Below are positions 57,054-64,000 of a DNA stretch of 64,000 bases, piece by piece (the first letter of the stretch is position 1; each line of letters begins with the position of its first letter). Location of the stretch: NCBI RefSeq assembly GCF_024753255.1, contig NZ_JANUHA010000006.1:62001-126000 (forward strand), given 5' to 3'. The notes beneath the pieces were generated by a model. It searched no databases. It saw nothing but the letters and a program-made list of their open reading frames with translations, and had not been told where the DNA came from. A program made the translations under genes and the position numbers. This DNA comes from Massilia agri. GTDB lineage: Bacteria; Pseudomonadota; Gammaproteobacteria; Burkholderiales; Burkholderiaceae_D.

Positions 57054-58238
57054 ATGCTGGCAATGAACTACCGCGGGCCATACCGTGTCCGTGCCGAACA
57101 CAAGCCCGACCCCGTCATCGAGCACCCGGGCGACGCCATCGTGCGCGTCACCCGTTCCTGCATCTGCGGATCGGACCTGCACCTGTACCATGGCCTGGTG
57201 CCCGACACCCGCGTCGGCCACACCTTCGGCCACGAGTTCATCGGCGTGGTGGAAGAGGTCGGCTCCGGAGTCCAGCACCTGAAGGTCGGCCAGAAGGTGC
57301 TGGTGCCGTTCAACCTGTTCTGCGGATCCTGCTTCTTCTGCGACCGCGAGCTGTACGGAAATTGCCACAACACGAATCCGCAGGCCACCGCCGTGGGCGG
57401 CATCTACGGCTACTCGCACACGGCGGGCGGCTACGACGGCGGCCAGGCCGAACTCGTGCGCGTGCCGATGGCCGACGTCGGCCCGATGGTGATCCCCGAC
57501 GACATCCATGACGACGACGCCGTGCTGCTCACCGATGCGGTGCCGACCGGCTACCAGGCGGCCGAGATGGGGGACATCAAGGAGGGCGACACGGTGGTCG
57601 TGTTCGGCGCCGGCCCGGTGGGCATCTTCGCCGCCAAATCGGCCTGGCTGATGGGGGCGGGGCGCGTGATCGTGGTCGACCACGTCGAATACCGCCTCGA
57701 GTTCGTCAAGCGCTACGCCCAATGCGAGGTGGTCAACTTCAAGGAAGTGCAGGACATGGCCCTGCACATCAAGAAGATGACCGACTGGCTGGGCGCCGAC
57801 GTCTGCATCGACGCGGTCGGCTGCGAAGCCTCGGGCAGCGCCATGCAGACGATCACCGGCCGCTGGACCATGATGCAGGCCGGCGCCGCCACCGTGCTGC
57901 ACTGGTGCATCAACTCGGTGCGCAAGGGTGGCAACGTCTCGATCGTCGGCGTGTATGGCCCGACCTTCAACGCGGTCCCGATCGGCAACGCCCTGAACAA
58001 GGGCCTGACCCTGCGCATGAACCAGGCCAGCGTCAAGCGCCACCTGCCGCGCCTGATCGAGCACATCCGCGCAGGACGCCTGAATCCCAAGGAAATCATC
58101 ACCCACCGCGTCCCGCTGGAAGAGGTGTCGGATGCCTATCACATCTTCTCGGGCAAACTCGACAACTGCATCAAGACCATCCTGATTCCGCCCAACGCGA
58201 ACCAGGTGAAAGCGGTCTCGGCCAGCGCACTGCATTGA
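57054..58238 (+). CDS. Zinc-dependent alcohol/formaldehyde dehydrogenase-like protein
   Basis: The 394-residue medium-chain dehydrogenase has catalytic zinc ligands in CICGSDLHLYHG and GHEFIGVVEEVG, a structural-zinc Cys cluster (CGSCFFCDRELYGNC) and the NAD(P) motif VFGAGPVGIFAAKSA. It belongs to the glutathione-independent formaldehyde dehydrogenase-like group. The substrate is not defined by sequence. GAGGAGG precedes the ATG, and a His-rich protein gene follows 9 bp downstream. Confidence 0.93.
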   Translation: MLAMNYRGPYRVRAEHKPDPVIEHPGDAIVRVTRSCICGSDLHLYHGLVPDTRVGHTFGHEFIGVVEEVGSGVQHLKVGQKVLVPFNLFCGSCFFCDRELYGNCHNTNPQATAVGGIYGYSHTAGGYDGGQAELVRVPMADVGPMVIPDDIHDDDAVLLTDAVPTGYQAAEMGDIKEGDTVVVFGAGPVGIFAAKSAWLMGAGRVIVVDHVEYRLEFVKRYAQCEVVNFKEVQDMALHIKKMTDWLGADVCIDAVGCEASGSAMQTITGRWTMMQAGAATVLHWCINSVRKGGNVSIVGVYGPTFNAVPIGNALNKGLTLRMNQASVKRHLPRLIEHIRAGRLNPKEIITHRVPLEEVSDAYHIFSGKLDNCIKTILIPPNANQVKAVSASALH

Positions 58239-58247
58239 GGAGCGAAC

Positions 58248-58838
58248 ATGGAAGCACGTACCGACGTCACTGAACACAAGCACCACCACCACGGCCACGA
58301 CCACATCCAGCAACACCCCGGCCAGGGCCAGCTCGCGCCGCACCGACCGACGCGCCAGGAGCTACAGCACATCAACGGCTGGGGCGCCGACCTCGACCGC
58401 AAGGACCGCCCCGCCGTGCCGATGGAGCGCACTCCGCCGCGCTTCATTCACCAGCCGGAAGGCGAGCTCCCGCAGCAGCCCGAAAGAGTGGAAGTGCTGG
58501 TGTCCCCCGAGCGCCCGGGCATCACCCAGCTGTTCGGCACCGCGCAGCCGCCATCCGGGCTGTCGGGCATGATCCGGCGCCTGGCTTTCAAGTCCACCGA
58601 GAACGACCTCCGCCACTGGCTGCTCCTGCTGCTGGCCGACCGCGTCAACGTGGTCGAAGGCATCGCCGACGACCTGGCGCACGGCCACATTCCCAACATC
58701 CTGGGCGAGATGGGCATCAAGGCCGAGCTCAAGCACAACCCGGCGGGGCTGGCCAAGAAGGCCCTGATCACCACGGCGGTGGTGGGCGCGGCCTGGTACC
58801 TGCTCAAGCGCAGGGACGAGGACCGTTATTACCGCTGA
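58248..58838 (+). CDS. Conserved hypothetical protein with His-rich N-terminus
   Basis: The 196-residue protein opens with EHKHHHHGHDHIQQH, a likely metal-binding stretch. A Pro-rich segment follows (35-95), then a helical domain (about 105-165, TENDLRHWLLLLLADRVNVV) and a C-terminal hydrophobic helix ending in KKRR-type charge. I recognise no family. It is 9 bp after the zinc alcohol dehydrogenase, so the His stretch may serve metal supply to that enzyme; this is speculation. Its end overlaps the convergent PepSY gene by 10 bp. Confidence 0.75.
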   Translation: MEARTDVTEHKHHHHGHDHIQQHPGQGQLAPHRPTRQELQHINGWGADLDRKDRPAVPMERTPPRFIHQPEGELPQQPERVEVLVSPERPGITQLFGTAQPPSGLSGMIRRLAFKSTENDLRHWLLLLLADRVNVVEGIADDLAHGHIPNILGEMGIKAELKHNPAGLAKKALITTAVVGAAWYLLKRRDEDRYYR

Positions 58839-60073
58839 GCGGTCCGCTGCAGGGCCGGGGCGGCCGGCGCCGGCGCGCGCTGCGCCACGGCCTTGCCCGC
58901 TGGCGCACGCTTGGCCGGTTTACGCCGGAACTTGAGCCACACGACGATGCCGGTGATGAAGAAGGCCAGCGGCGTGAGCCCCACGATGCTGATCAGGATG
59001 CGGCCCGCCAGGCCGAAGGCTTCGCCGGTGTGCAGCGGGTACAAGGTGCTCACGAACCAGTCGCCGCCGCGTGCGGCCAAGGGGTCGACGGTGCGCAGCA
59101 CGGCGCCATTGCCGGCGTCGACGCTGACGCGGGTGGCGCCCGGGCCGTGGCGCAGTTCGCCCGGCTGGCGCACCCGCACTTCATAAGGCTGTTCCGGCTT
59201 GCCCGGAATGCCGATGCGCGAGACCCGCCCAGCCGGATAGCGCGCCTGCGCCGCGGCCATCGCCTGGCCGGCATCGATGCGCGCAGCCGATTCGCTGTCC
59301 GCGTTCACCGCTTTCTCGTTCTTGCTCAAGGGCGCGACCGCCCCGATGGCGGGCTTGACCCAGTCCGGCATATTGAAATACACCCCAGAAAAGGCCAGCA
59401 CCAGCAGCACCGGCGCCGTATAGAAGCCGGCCGCGCGGTGCAGCTGGAAGCTGAATTTTGCCCAGTTGCCGCCGCGCCTGATCGTGATCGCATGCCAAAA
59501 GGCTGACAAGGTCATCTTCGGCCACCACACCACGATGCCCGTCAGCGCCAGCAGCGCCAGCGCCACGCCCTGCACCGCGATGATCACCTTGCCCGCATCG
59601 CCCGCCATCAGGTAGCGGTGCAGGTGGAACAGCGTCGGCATCAGGAGGGGCCGCGACAGGCCCGCTTCGCCCCAGTTGCGCTCGCCCAGCACGGCCAGGT
59701 TGGCCGGGTCTACCATGACCTGGCGCGTCACGCCCTGTTCCCAGTTCGAGGCCGGCTTCGCGGGCCGGTACCAGGCCACGTAGACGTCGCCGTGCACTTC
59801 CGGCAGGAAGAGGGTATCGGGGCGCCCGTAGGCCGGATCCTTCGCCAGGCGCGCCGCGACGGCGGACACCTCCGACGGCGCCGGCCTTGCCGCTTCGCCA
59901 GCAACCATGCCGGGCGGCGGGGCCACCGACAGCAGGCCCGGATTGAGCCAGGCGTCGAGCTCGTGGCGCCAGCCGATGACGGTGCCCGTCAGGCCCTGCA
60001 GGACGAGAATGGTGCCGAAGACGAGGCCGGCCCAGAGGTGGATGGTGCGGATGAGCGGTTTCATGGGCGGCAT
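58829..60073 (-). CDS. PepSY-associated transmembrane protein
   Basis: The 414-residue inner-membrane protein has four membrane helices: the first at LWAGLVFGTILVLQGLTGTV, then LALLALTGIVVWW, AGFYTAPVLLVLAFSG and ISIVGLTPLAFFITGIVVW. It matches the PepSY_TM family, often involved in ferric-siderophore reduction or uptake alongside TonB receptors. It is divergent from such a receptor, across a region with two Fur-like boxes. Either ATG 60073 or 60064 may be used. Confidence 0.92.
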   Translation of the reverse strand: MPPMKPLIRTIHLWAGLVFGTILVLQGLTGTVIGWRHELDAWLNPGLLSVAPPPGMVAGEAARPAPSEVSAVAARLAKDPAYGRPDTLFLPEVHGDVYVAWYRPAKPASNWEQGVTRQVMVDPANLAVLGERNWGEAGLSRPLLMPTLFHLHRYLMAGDAGKVIIAVQGVALALLALTGIVVWWPKMTLSAFWHAITIRRGGNWAKFSFQLHRAAGFYTAPVLLVLAFSGVYFNMPDWVKPAIGAVAPLSKNEKAVNADSESAARIDAGQAMAAAQARYPAGRVSRIGIPGKPEQPYEVRVRQPGELRHGPGATRVSVDAGNGAVLRTVDPLAARGGDWFVSTLYPLHTGEAFGLAGRILISIVGLTPLAFFITGIVVWLKFRRKPAKRAPAGKAVAQRAPAPAAPALQRTAQR

Positions 60074-60085
60074 GATAACCCGAAA

Positions 60086-60128
60086 TGAGAACTATTCCCA
60101 TTGCGTAATGACATGAGAATCGTTATCA
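60086..60128. promoter_or_regulatory. Two Fur boxes between the PepSY gene and a TonB receptor
   Basis: TGAGAAT-C-GTTATCA (60114-60128) matches the 7-1-7 Fur motif TGATAAT-N-ATTATCA at 12 of 14 positions. TGAGAAC-T-ATTCCCA (60086-60100) matches at 10. Both lie before the chosen receptor start, and the better one overlaps the earliest possible in-frame start, which supports a start downstream. Confidence 0.75.
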
Positions 60129-60163
60129 TTTCGTATCTTACAATCCAGAAAGTGCTTTTCCCG

Positions 60164-62308
60164 ATGATGCGCAAGTCGATGTCGATGAAACCCCTCGCGG
60201 CCGCGGTCGCACTGGCCTGTATCAGCCTGCCGGCCCTTGCATGGCAGGAGCCGGAGCAAAAAGAAGAGGCGGAAATGAACTCGGTGGTCGTGACCGCCAC
60301 CCGCACCGCCAAGGCCGTCGACAAGATCCCGGGCGCGGTGTCCGTCATCACCCAGCAGGAGCTGGCGACGCAGTACCTGATCGCCGACGACCCCTCGCAG
60401 GCCCTGGCCACCTATGTGCCGGGCTATGCGCCGAGCCGCCAGAAGATGACCTCGACCGGCGAATCGCTGCGCGGCCGCCAGCCGCTGATCCTCTTCGACG
60501 GCATCCCGCAATCGAACCCGCTGCGCGCCGGCATGCGCGAAGGCTATTTTGCCGACAGCGCCATCATCGAACGCATCGAAGTCATCAACGGCGCCTCGGC
60601 CATGCAGGGCATGGGCGCCACCGGCGGCATCATCAACTACATCACCAAGACCCCGCGCACCCCGGGCACCAGCTATACGGTGAATGCGCGCCTGGCCAGC
60701 CAGTTCGAGTCCGACAGCCTGGACTGGAAGACCGGCCTGACGGTCAGCCACAAGTCCGAGGCCTTCGACATGCTGGCCTACGCCAGCGTGCAGCGCCGCG
60801 GCATGGGCTACGACGGCAGCGGCCGGCGCCTGGGCATCGACAACGTGCAGGGCGACACCCTCGATTCGCACGGCAACGACCTCTTCGTGAAAATCGGCAA
60901 GAGCTTCGGCGACCAGCGCCTGCAGGTGAGCCTGAACCGCTTCGACCTCAGCGGCGACGGCGACTACCGCAACGCCCCCGGCGTGGTGGCCCAGGGCGTG
61001 CCGACCAGCTCGGAGCCGGGCACCCCGGTCGGCATGACGCCGCGCAACCGCGTGAGGAGCGGCAGCATCGACTACCGCCACGCGGCGCTGTTCGGCGGCG
61101 CGCTGACGGCCCAGGTCTTCACCCACGATTTCGAGTCGCTCTACGGCGCCACCAACACCTCGACCTTCCAGGACCGCAGCATCGCGCCGGTCGGCACCCT
61201 CTACGACCAGTCCGAGGTGGTGGCCGACAAGCTGGGCAGCCGCATCACCTGGGTGCGCCCGGACTTCTTGGCGCAGGGCCTGGAGCTGACCGCCGGCGTC
61301 GACTGGCTGAAGGACCACACCCAGCAGCGCCTGGCCGGTACCAACCGCACCTGGGTGCCGGAGCTGAAGTTCCGCTCGCTCGCCCCCTTCCTGCAGCTCG
61401 AGTACGAGATCGGCCCGGTGACCGTGCGCGGCGGCGTGCGCCATGAGAACGCCACCCTCGACGTCGACACCTACACCACCCTGGCCGCCTACGGCAGCCG
61501 CCGCGTGGAAGGCGGCTCGGCCGAGTTCTCGAAATCGGTGAAGAACATCGGCGCCGTCTGGCGCTTCCTGCCCGGCTGGTCGGCCTTCGCCGCCAGCTCC
61601 GAAGGCTTCGGCCTGCCGGACGCGGGACTCGTGCTGCGCGGCGTGAACGTGCCGAACCAGTCGGTCTCGAGCCTCATCAGCCTGCAGCCCATCGTCACCC
61701 GCAATAATGAGGTCGGCGTCAACTGGCGCGGCGCCAAGGGGCAGTTCGGCCTGTCGCGCTACGATTCGCGCTCCAAGCTCGGCAGCGTGATCCGCATCAC
61801 GTCGGCGGGCATCGGCCTGGTCGAGCGCGTGCCGACCACGGTCAAGGGCTGGGAAGCGAACGCCGAGTGGCGCTTGATGCGTGACTGGAGCGTGTTCGGC
61901 ACCTGGGCCACCACCGACGGCAAGACCGCCGCCACCCAGGGCGCGCCGATGGACCTGGACCTGGGCGCCCGCTCGCAGGGTCCGGACAAGGCGGTGCTGG
62001 GCGCCAACTGGCGCCTGCGTCCCCAGGCCCAGCTGCGCCTGCAGGCCAGCCACCTGCGCGACCGCGACATCAATATCGGCCGCCGCGTCGGCACCAGCAA
62101 TCTGGAAGAGCATTTCAAGGGCTACACGCTGGCGGACGCCGCGCTCACCTGGGACAGCGCCTACGGACGCTTCGGCCTGAGCATCGAGAACCTGTTCGAC
62201 AAGCAGTACGTCGGCTACTACTCGCAGTCCGCGTCCGCCGTCGACCCGACCGCCACCTATGCCGGCCGCGGGCGCACCTTTGCGCTCAGCTGGACGCGCA
62301 GCCTGTAA
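60164..62308 (+). CDS. TonB-dependent siderophore receptor
   Basis: The 714-residue protein has a signal peptide (MMRKSMSMKPLAAAVALAC to LPALA), a TonB-box region (NSVVVTATRTAKAVDKIPGA), a plug (QPLILFDGIPQSNPLRAGMR, IERIEVINGASAMQGMGATG) and a barrel ending FALSWTRSL. The Fur boxes upstream and the divergent PepSY membrane protein support ferric siderophore import. The ATG at 60164 (or 60167) gives a normal signal peptide; an earlier frame start at 60101 would cover a Fur box. Confidence 0.94.
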   Translation: MMRKSMSMKPLAAAVALACISLPALAWQEPEQKEEAEMNSVVVTATRTAKAVDKIPGAVSVITQQELATQYLIADDPSQALATYVPGYAPSRQKMTSTGESLRGRQPLILFDGIPQSNPLRAGMREGYFADSAIIERIEVINGASAMQGMGATGGIINYITKTPRTPGTSYTVNARLASQFESDSLDWKTGLTVSHKSEAFDMLAYASVQRRGMGYDGSGRRLGIDNVQGDTLDSHGNDLFVKIGKSFGDQRLQVSLNRFDLSGDGDYRNAPGVVAQGVPTSSEPGTPVGMTPRNRVRSGSIDYRHAALFGGALTAQVFTHDFESLYGATNTSTFQDRSIAPVGTLYDQSEVVADKLGSRITWVRPDFLAQGLELTAGVDWLKDHTQQRLAGTNRTWVPELKFRSLAPFLQLEYEIGPVTVRGGVRHENATLDVDTYTTLAAYGSRRVEGGSAEFSKSVKNIGAVWRFLPGWSAFAASSEGFGLPDAGLVLRGVNVPNQSVSSLISLQPIVTRNNEVGVNWRGAKGQFGLSRYDSRSKLGSVIRITSAGIGLVERVPTTVKGWEANAEWRLMRDWSVFGTWATTDGKTAATQGAPMDLDLGARSQGPDKAVLGANWRLRPQAQLRLQASHLRDRDINIGRRVGTSNLEEHFKGYTLADAALTWDSAYGRFGLSIENLFDKQYVGYYSQSASAVDPTATYAGRGRTFALSWTRSL

Positions 62309-62438
62309 GGCGGGGCAGGGCTGCGTCCACCTCTCCGGTGCGAGCAATTGCGCCGGAGCAAATCGTTTCTGCTGAGCTCGTCCACACTGTCCGATGCGCG
62401 GTCCATTCCAGGGCCGCGCTTTCACGGACGGAGACGAG

Positions 62439-64000
62439 ATGAGCCCGCACACCACCTTCCCGGCAGCACTGCTTGCAGCCCTGCTGCTCGCGCCCCTGGC
62501 CACCCAGGCGGCGCCCATGATGAGCCCGCCGACGACGCTGAGCGCCAAGGCGAAGTCCTCCGTCCTCGCCCAGTTGGCGGCGCAGCGCCAGGCCAAGGGC
62601 CTGGATGCCGACCACTACTACCGCATCACGTCCCAGCATCCCGGCGTCGACGGCACCCAGGTGCTGCGCGCCGCCCATACCTGGAAGGGGCTGCGCATCT
62701 TCGGCTCCGACTCCGTCATCGTGCTCGACGCCCAGGCCAAGGTGTTGTCCGAGACGGCATCGGAACGCCGCCAGCACATCGGCACGGGCAATGCCAACCG
62801 CCTGGGGGCACTCACCGCCAGTTTCAGCGTCCAGCCGCAGATCAATGCCAGGGCGGCCATTGCCGCCTCGCTGGCGACCCTGCCCGCGGGCGCCACGCAT
62901 GTGGTCAAGCCCAAGGCCGAACTCCTGATCTGGCCGGTGATGCGCATGCAGCGCGTGGTCGGCGCCGGCGCCAAGGCGGAAGAAGAACTGAATGCGCTGG
63001 ACGTGGAGGACGTGGTCGAGCGCTACGAACTGGCCTACCTGGTCCGCACCCGCATGCGCCAGGGCGAGCAGCCCATCTACCACGACACGATCGTCAGCGC
63101 CGTTGATGCCGCGGTACTGGAGCGCTGGAGCATGCTGCAGACCGTGATCGGGGTCGGGAAGAGCCAGTACAACGGCGAAGTGCCGCTCAGCACCACCCTG
63201 AGGGACGGCCAGTACCTCCTGCTCGACCCGGAGCGCGGCAAGGGCGGCACCTTCGGCGCCATGGCCATCACCAATGCCAATCATGGCAGCAGTGCGGGCA
63301 AGGTCTACACCAATGCCACCAATATCTGGGGCGACGGCAAGCAGTACGTCGAGGGCGGCAGCACGACGGGACCGAACGGCCAGACGGCGGCCGTAAACGC
63401 CATGTGGGGATTGAAAAACACCTACGACGCGCTGAAGAACGTGTTCGGCTGGCTCTCGCTCGACGGACGCGACACCTCCACCTACATCGCCGCCCACGTC
63501 GGCCGCGGCTACGACAACGCTTATTACAGCGACACCTGCCGCTGCATGTTCATCGGCGACGGCACCTATTTCACCAGCCTCGGCGCGATCGACGTGATCG
63601 GCCACGAGATGGGGCACGGCGTCACGGCGGCCACCTCGGACCTCGTCTACTCCGGCGAATCCGGCGGCCTGAACGAATCGGCATCGGACATCAACGGCGA
63701 GATCGTGGAGGCCTATGCCCGCGCCGGCGGCAAGGGCGAGACCTTCCCGGAAGAGGGCAACGACTGGCAACTGGGCACCGAGATCAGCCGCAACGCCACG
63801 CCCCTGCGCTGGATGGTCAGGCCGAGCAAGGACGGCAACAGCCCCGATGCCTGGAGCAGCTCGCTGCGCCGGCTCGACGTGCACTACAGCAGCGGGCCGA
63901 ACAACCGCATGTTCTACTTCCTGGCCAAGGGATCGCGCGCCGACGCCGCGGGCGACTACTACAGCAAATACCTGGTGAAGCAGCCGCAGGCCATGACCGG
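62439..64000 (+). CDS. M4-family (thermolysin-like) metallopeptidase, 3' end missing at the window edge
   Basis: The visible 520 residues start with a signal peptide (MSPHTTFPAALLAALLLAPL) and a propeptide of the FTP/PepSY type up to about residue 220. The mature catalytic part has the zinc site HEMGH with His389, Glu390 and His393, and the third ligand Glu413 in GGLNESASD, spaced 24 residues from His389 as in thermolysin. It should be secreted and digest extracellular protein. The GGAGACGAG before the ATG supports the start. The reading frame is still open at the edge. Confidence 0.94.
   Translation, partial: MSPHTTFPAALLAALLLAPLATQAAPMMSPPTTLSAKAKSSVLAQLAAQRQAKGLDADHYYRITSQHPGVDGTQVLRAAHTWKGLRIFGSDSVIVLDAQAKVLSETASERRQHIGTGNANRLGALTASFSVQPQINARAAIAASLATLPAGATHVVKPKAELLIWPVMRMQRVVGAGAKAEEELNALDVEDVVERYELAYLVRTRMRQGEQPIYHDTIVSAVDAAVLERWSMLQTVIGVGKSQYNGEVPLSTTLRDGQYLLLDPERGKGGTFGAMAITNANHGSSAGKVYTNATNIWGDGKQYVEGGSTTGPNGQTAAVNAMWGLKNTYDALKNVFGWLSLDGRDTSTYIAAHVGRGYDNAYYSDTCRCMFIGDGTYFTSLGAIDVIGHEMGHGVTAATSDLVYSGESGGLNESASDINGEIVEAYARAGGKGETFPEEGNDWQLGTEISRNATPLRWMVRPSKDGNSPDAWSSSLRRLDVHYSSGPNNRMFYFLAKGSRADAAGDYYSKYLVKQPQAMT

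Noticed and set aside
60092..62596. An 834-codon reverse-strand frame opposite the siderophore receptor
   Set aside because: The forward strand has the complete receptor with upstream Fur boxes; the reverse frame shows only antisense-type composition.

Overview
This window is a GC-rich chromosomal segment that looks like a betaproteobacterium of the family Oxalobacteraceae, probably the Massilia/Telluria group. That placement is an inference from the gene order ftsK-lolA-rarA-serS-tRNA-Ser, the nadE-glnB pair, the base composition and the protein families; no rRNA or other marker is present to confirm it. No insertion sequence, prophage or CRISPR array is visible. Nearly every base is coding, and long antisense open frames are everywhere because of the high GC content.

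Layout. 1-3.4 kb: the 5' part of a TonB-dependent receptor divergent from a LysR regulator, with two copies of a 16-bp palindrome between them. 3.4-12.2 kb: a complete malonate utilisation cluster (mdcR, a MatC-type transporter, mdcA-C-D-E-G-B-H) for uptake and decarboxylation of malonate to acetate and CO2. 12.2-12.5 kb: a self-contained 46-codon small gene with its own promoter, ribosome binding site and terminator. 12.5-18.2 kb: a lipoprotein, a GNAT enzyme, DUF3626 and FemAB-like proteins, and the nadE-glnB pair. 18.3-23.7 kb: a double-domain KaiC-family ATPase overlapping a hybrid histidine kinase, a DUF4139 protein and a TRIC-type channel. 23.8-27.8 kb: a bacteriophytochrome kinase, an Smr protein and thioredoxin reductase. 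28-35.6 kb: ftsK, lolA, a DUF305 protein, rarA, a small exported protein, serS, and two identical tRNA-Ser(CGA) genes flanking an inverted, scrambled tRNA remnant.

35.7-46.9 kb is the most interesting part: hsp20, an atypical phosphofructokinase, five universal stress proteins, a diguanylate cyclase, a cation P-type ATPase, a hemerythrin-fold protein that has lost iron ligands, and a PHA synthase. Three FNR/Anr-type boxes (TTGA-N6-TCAA type) sit upstream of its transcription units. Its content parallels the mycobacterial DosR dormancy regulon, so I read it as an oxygen-limitation survival island.

46.9-64 kb: two Fur-box-associated TonB receptors (one paired with a PepSY membrane protein), a DUF1624 acyltransferase, an RDD protein, an SPFH/NfeD pair, an LprI-like protein, a methyltransferase, a YpfJ-type zinc peptidase, a zinc alcohol dehydrogenase with a His-rich partner, and an M4 thermolysin-type protease cut by the right edge. 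A 35-bp palindromic intergenic repeat family occurs at three loci.
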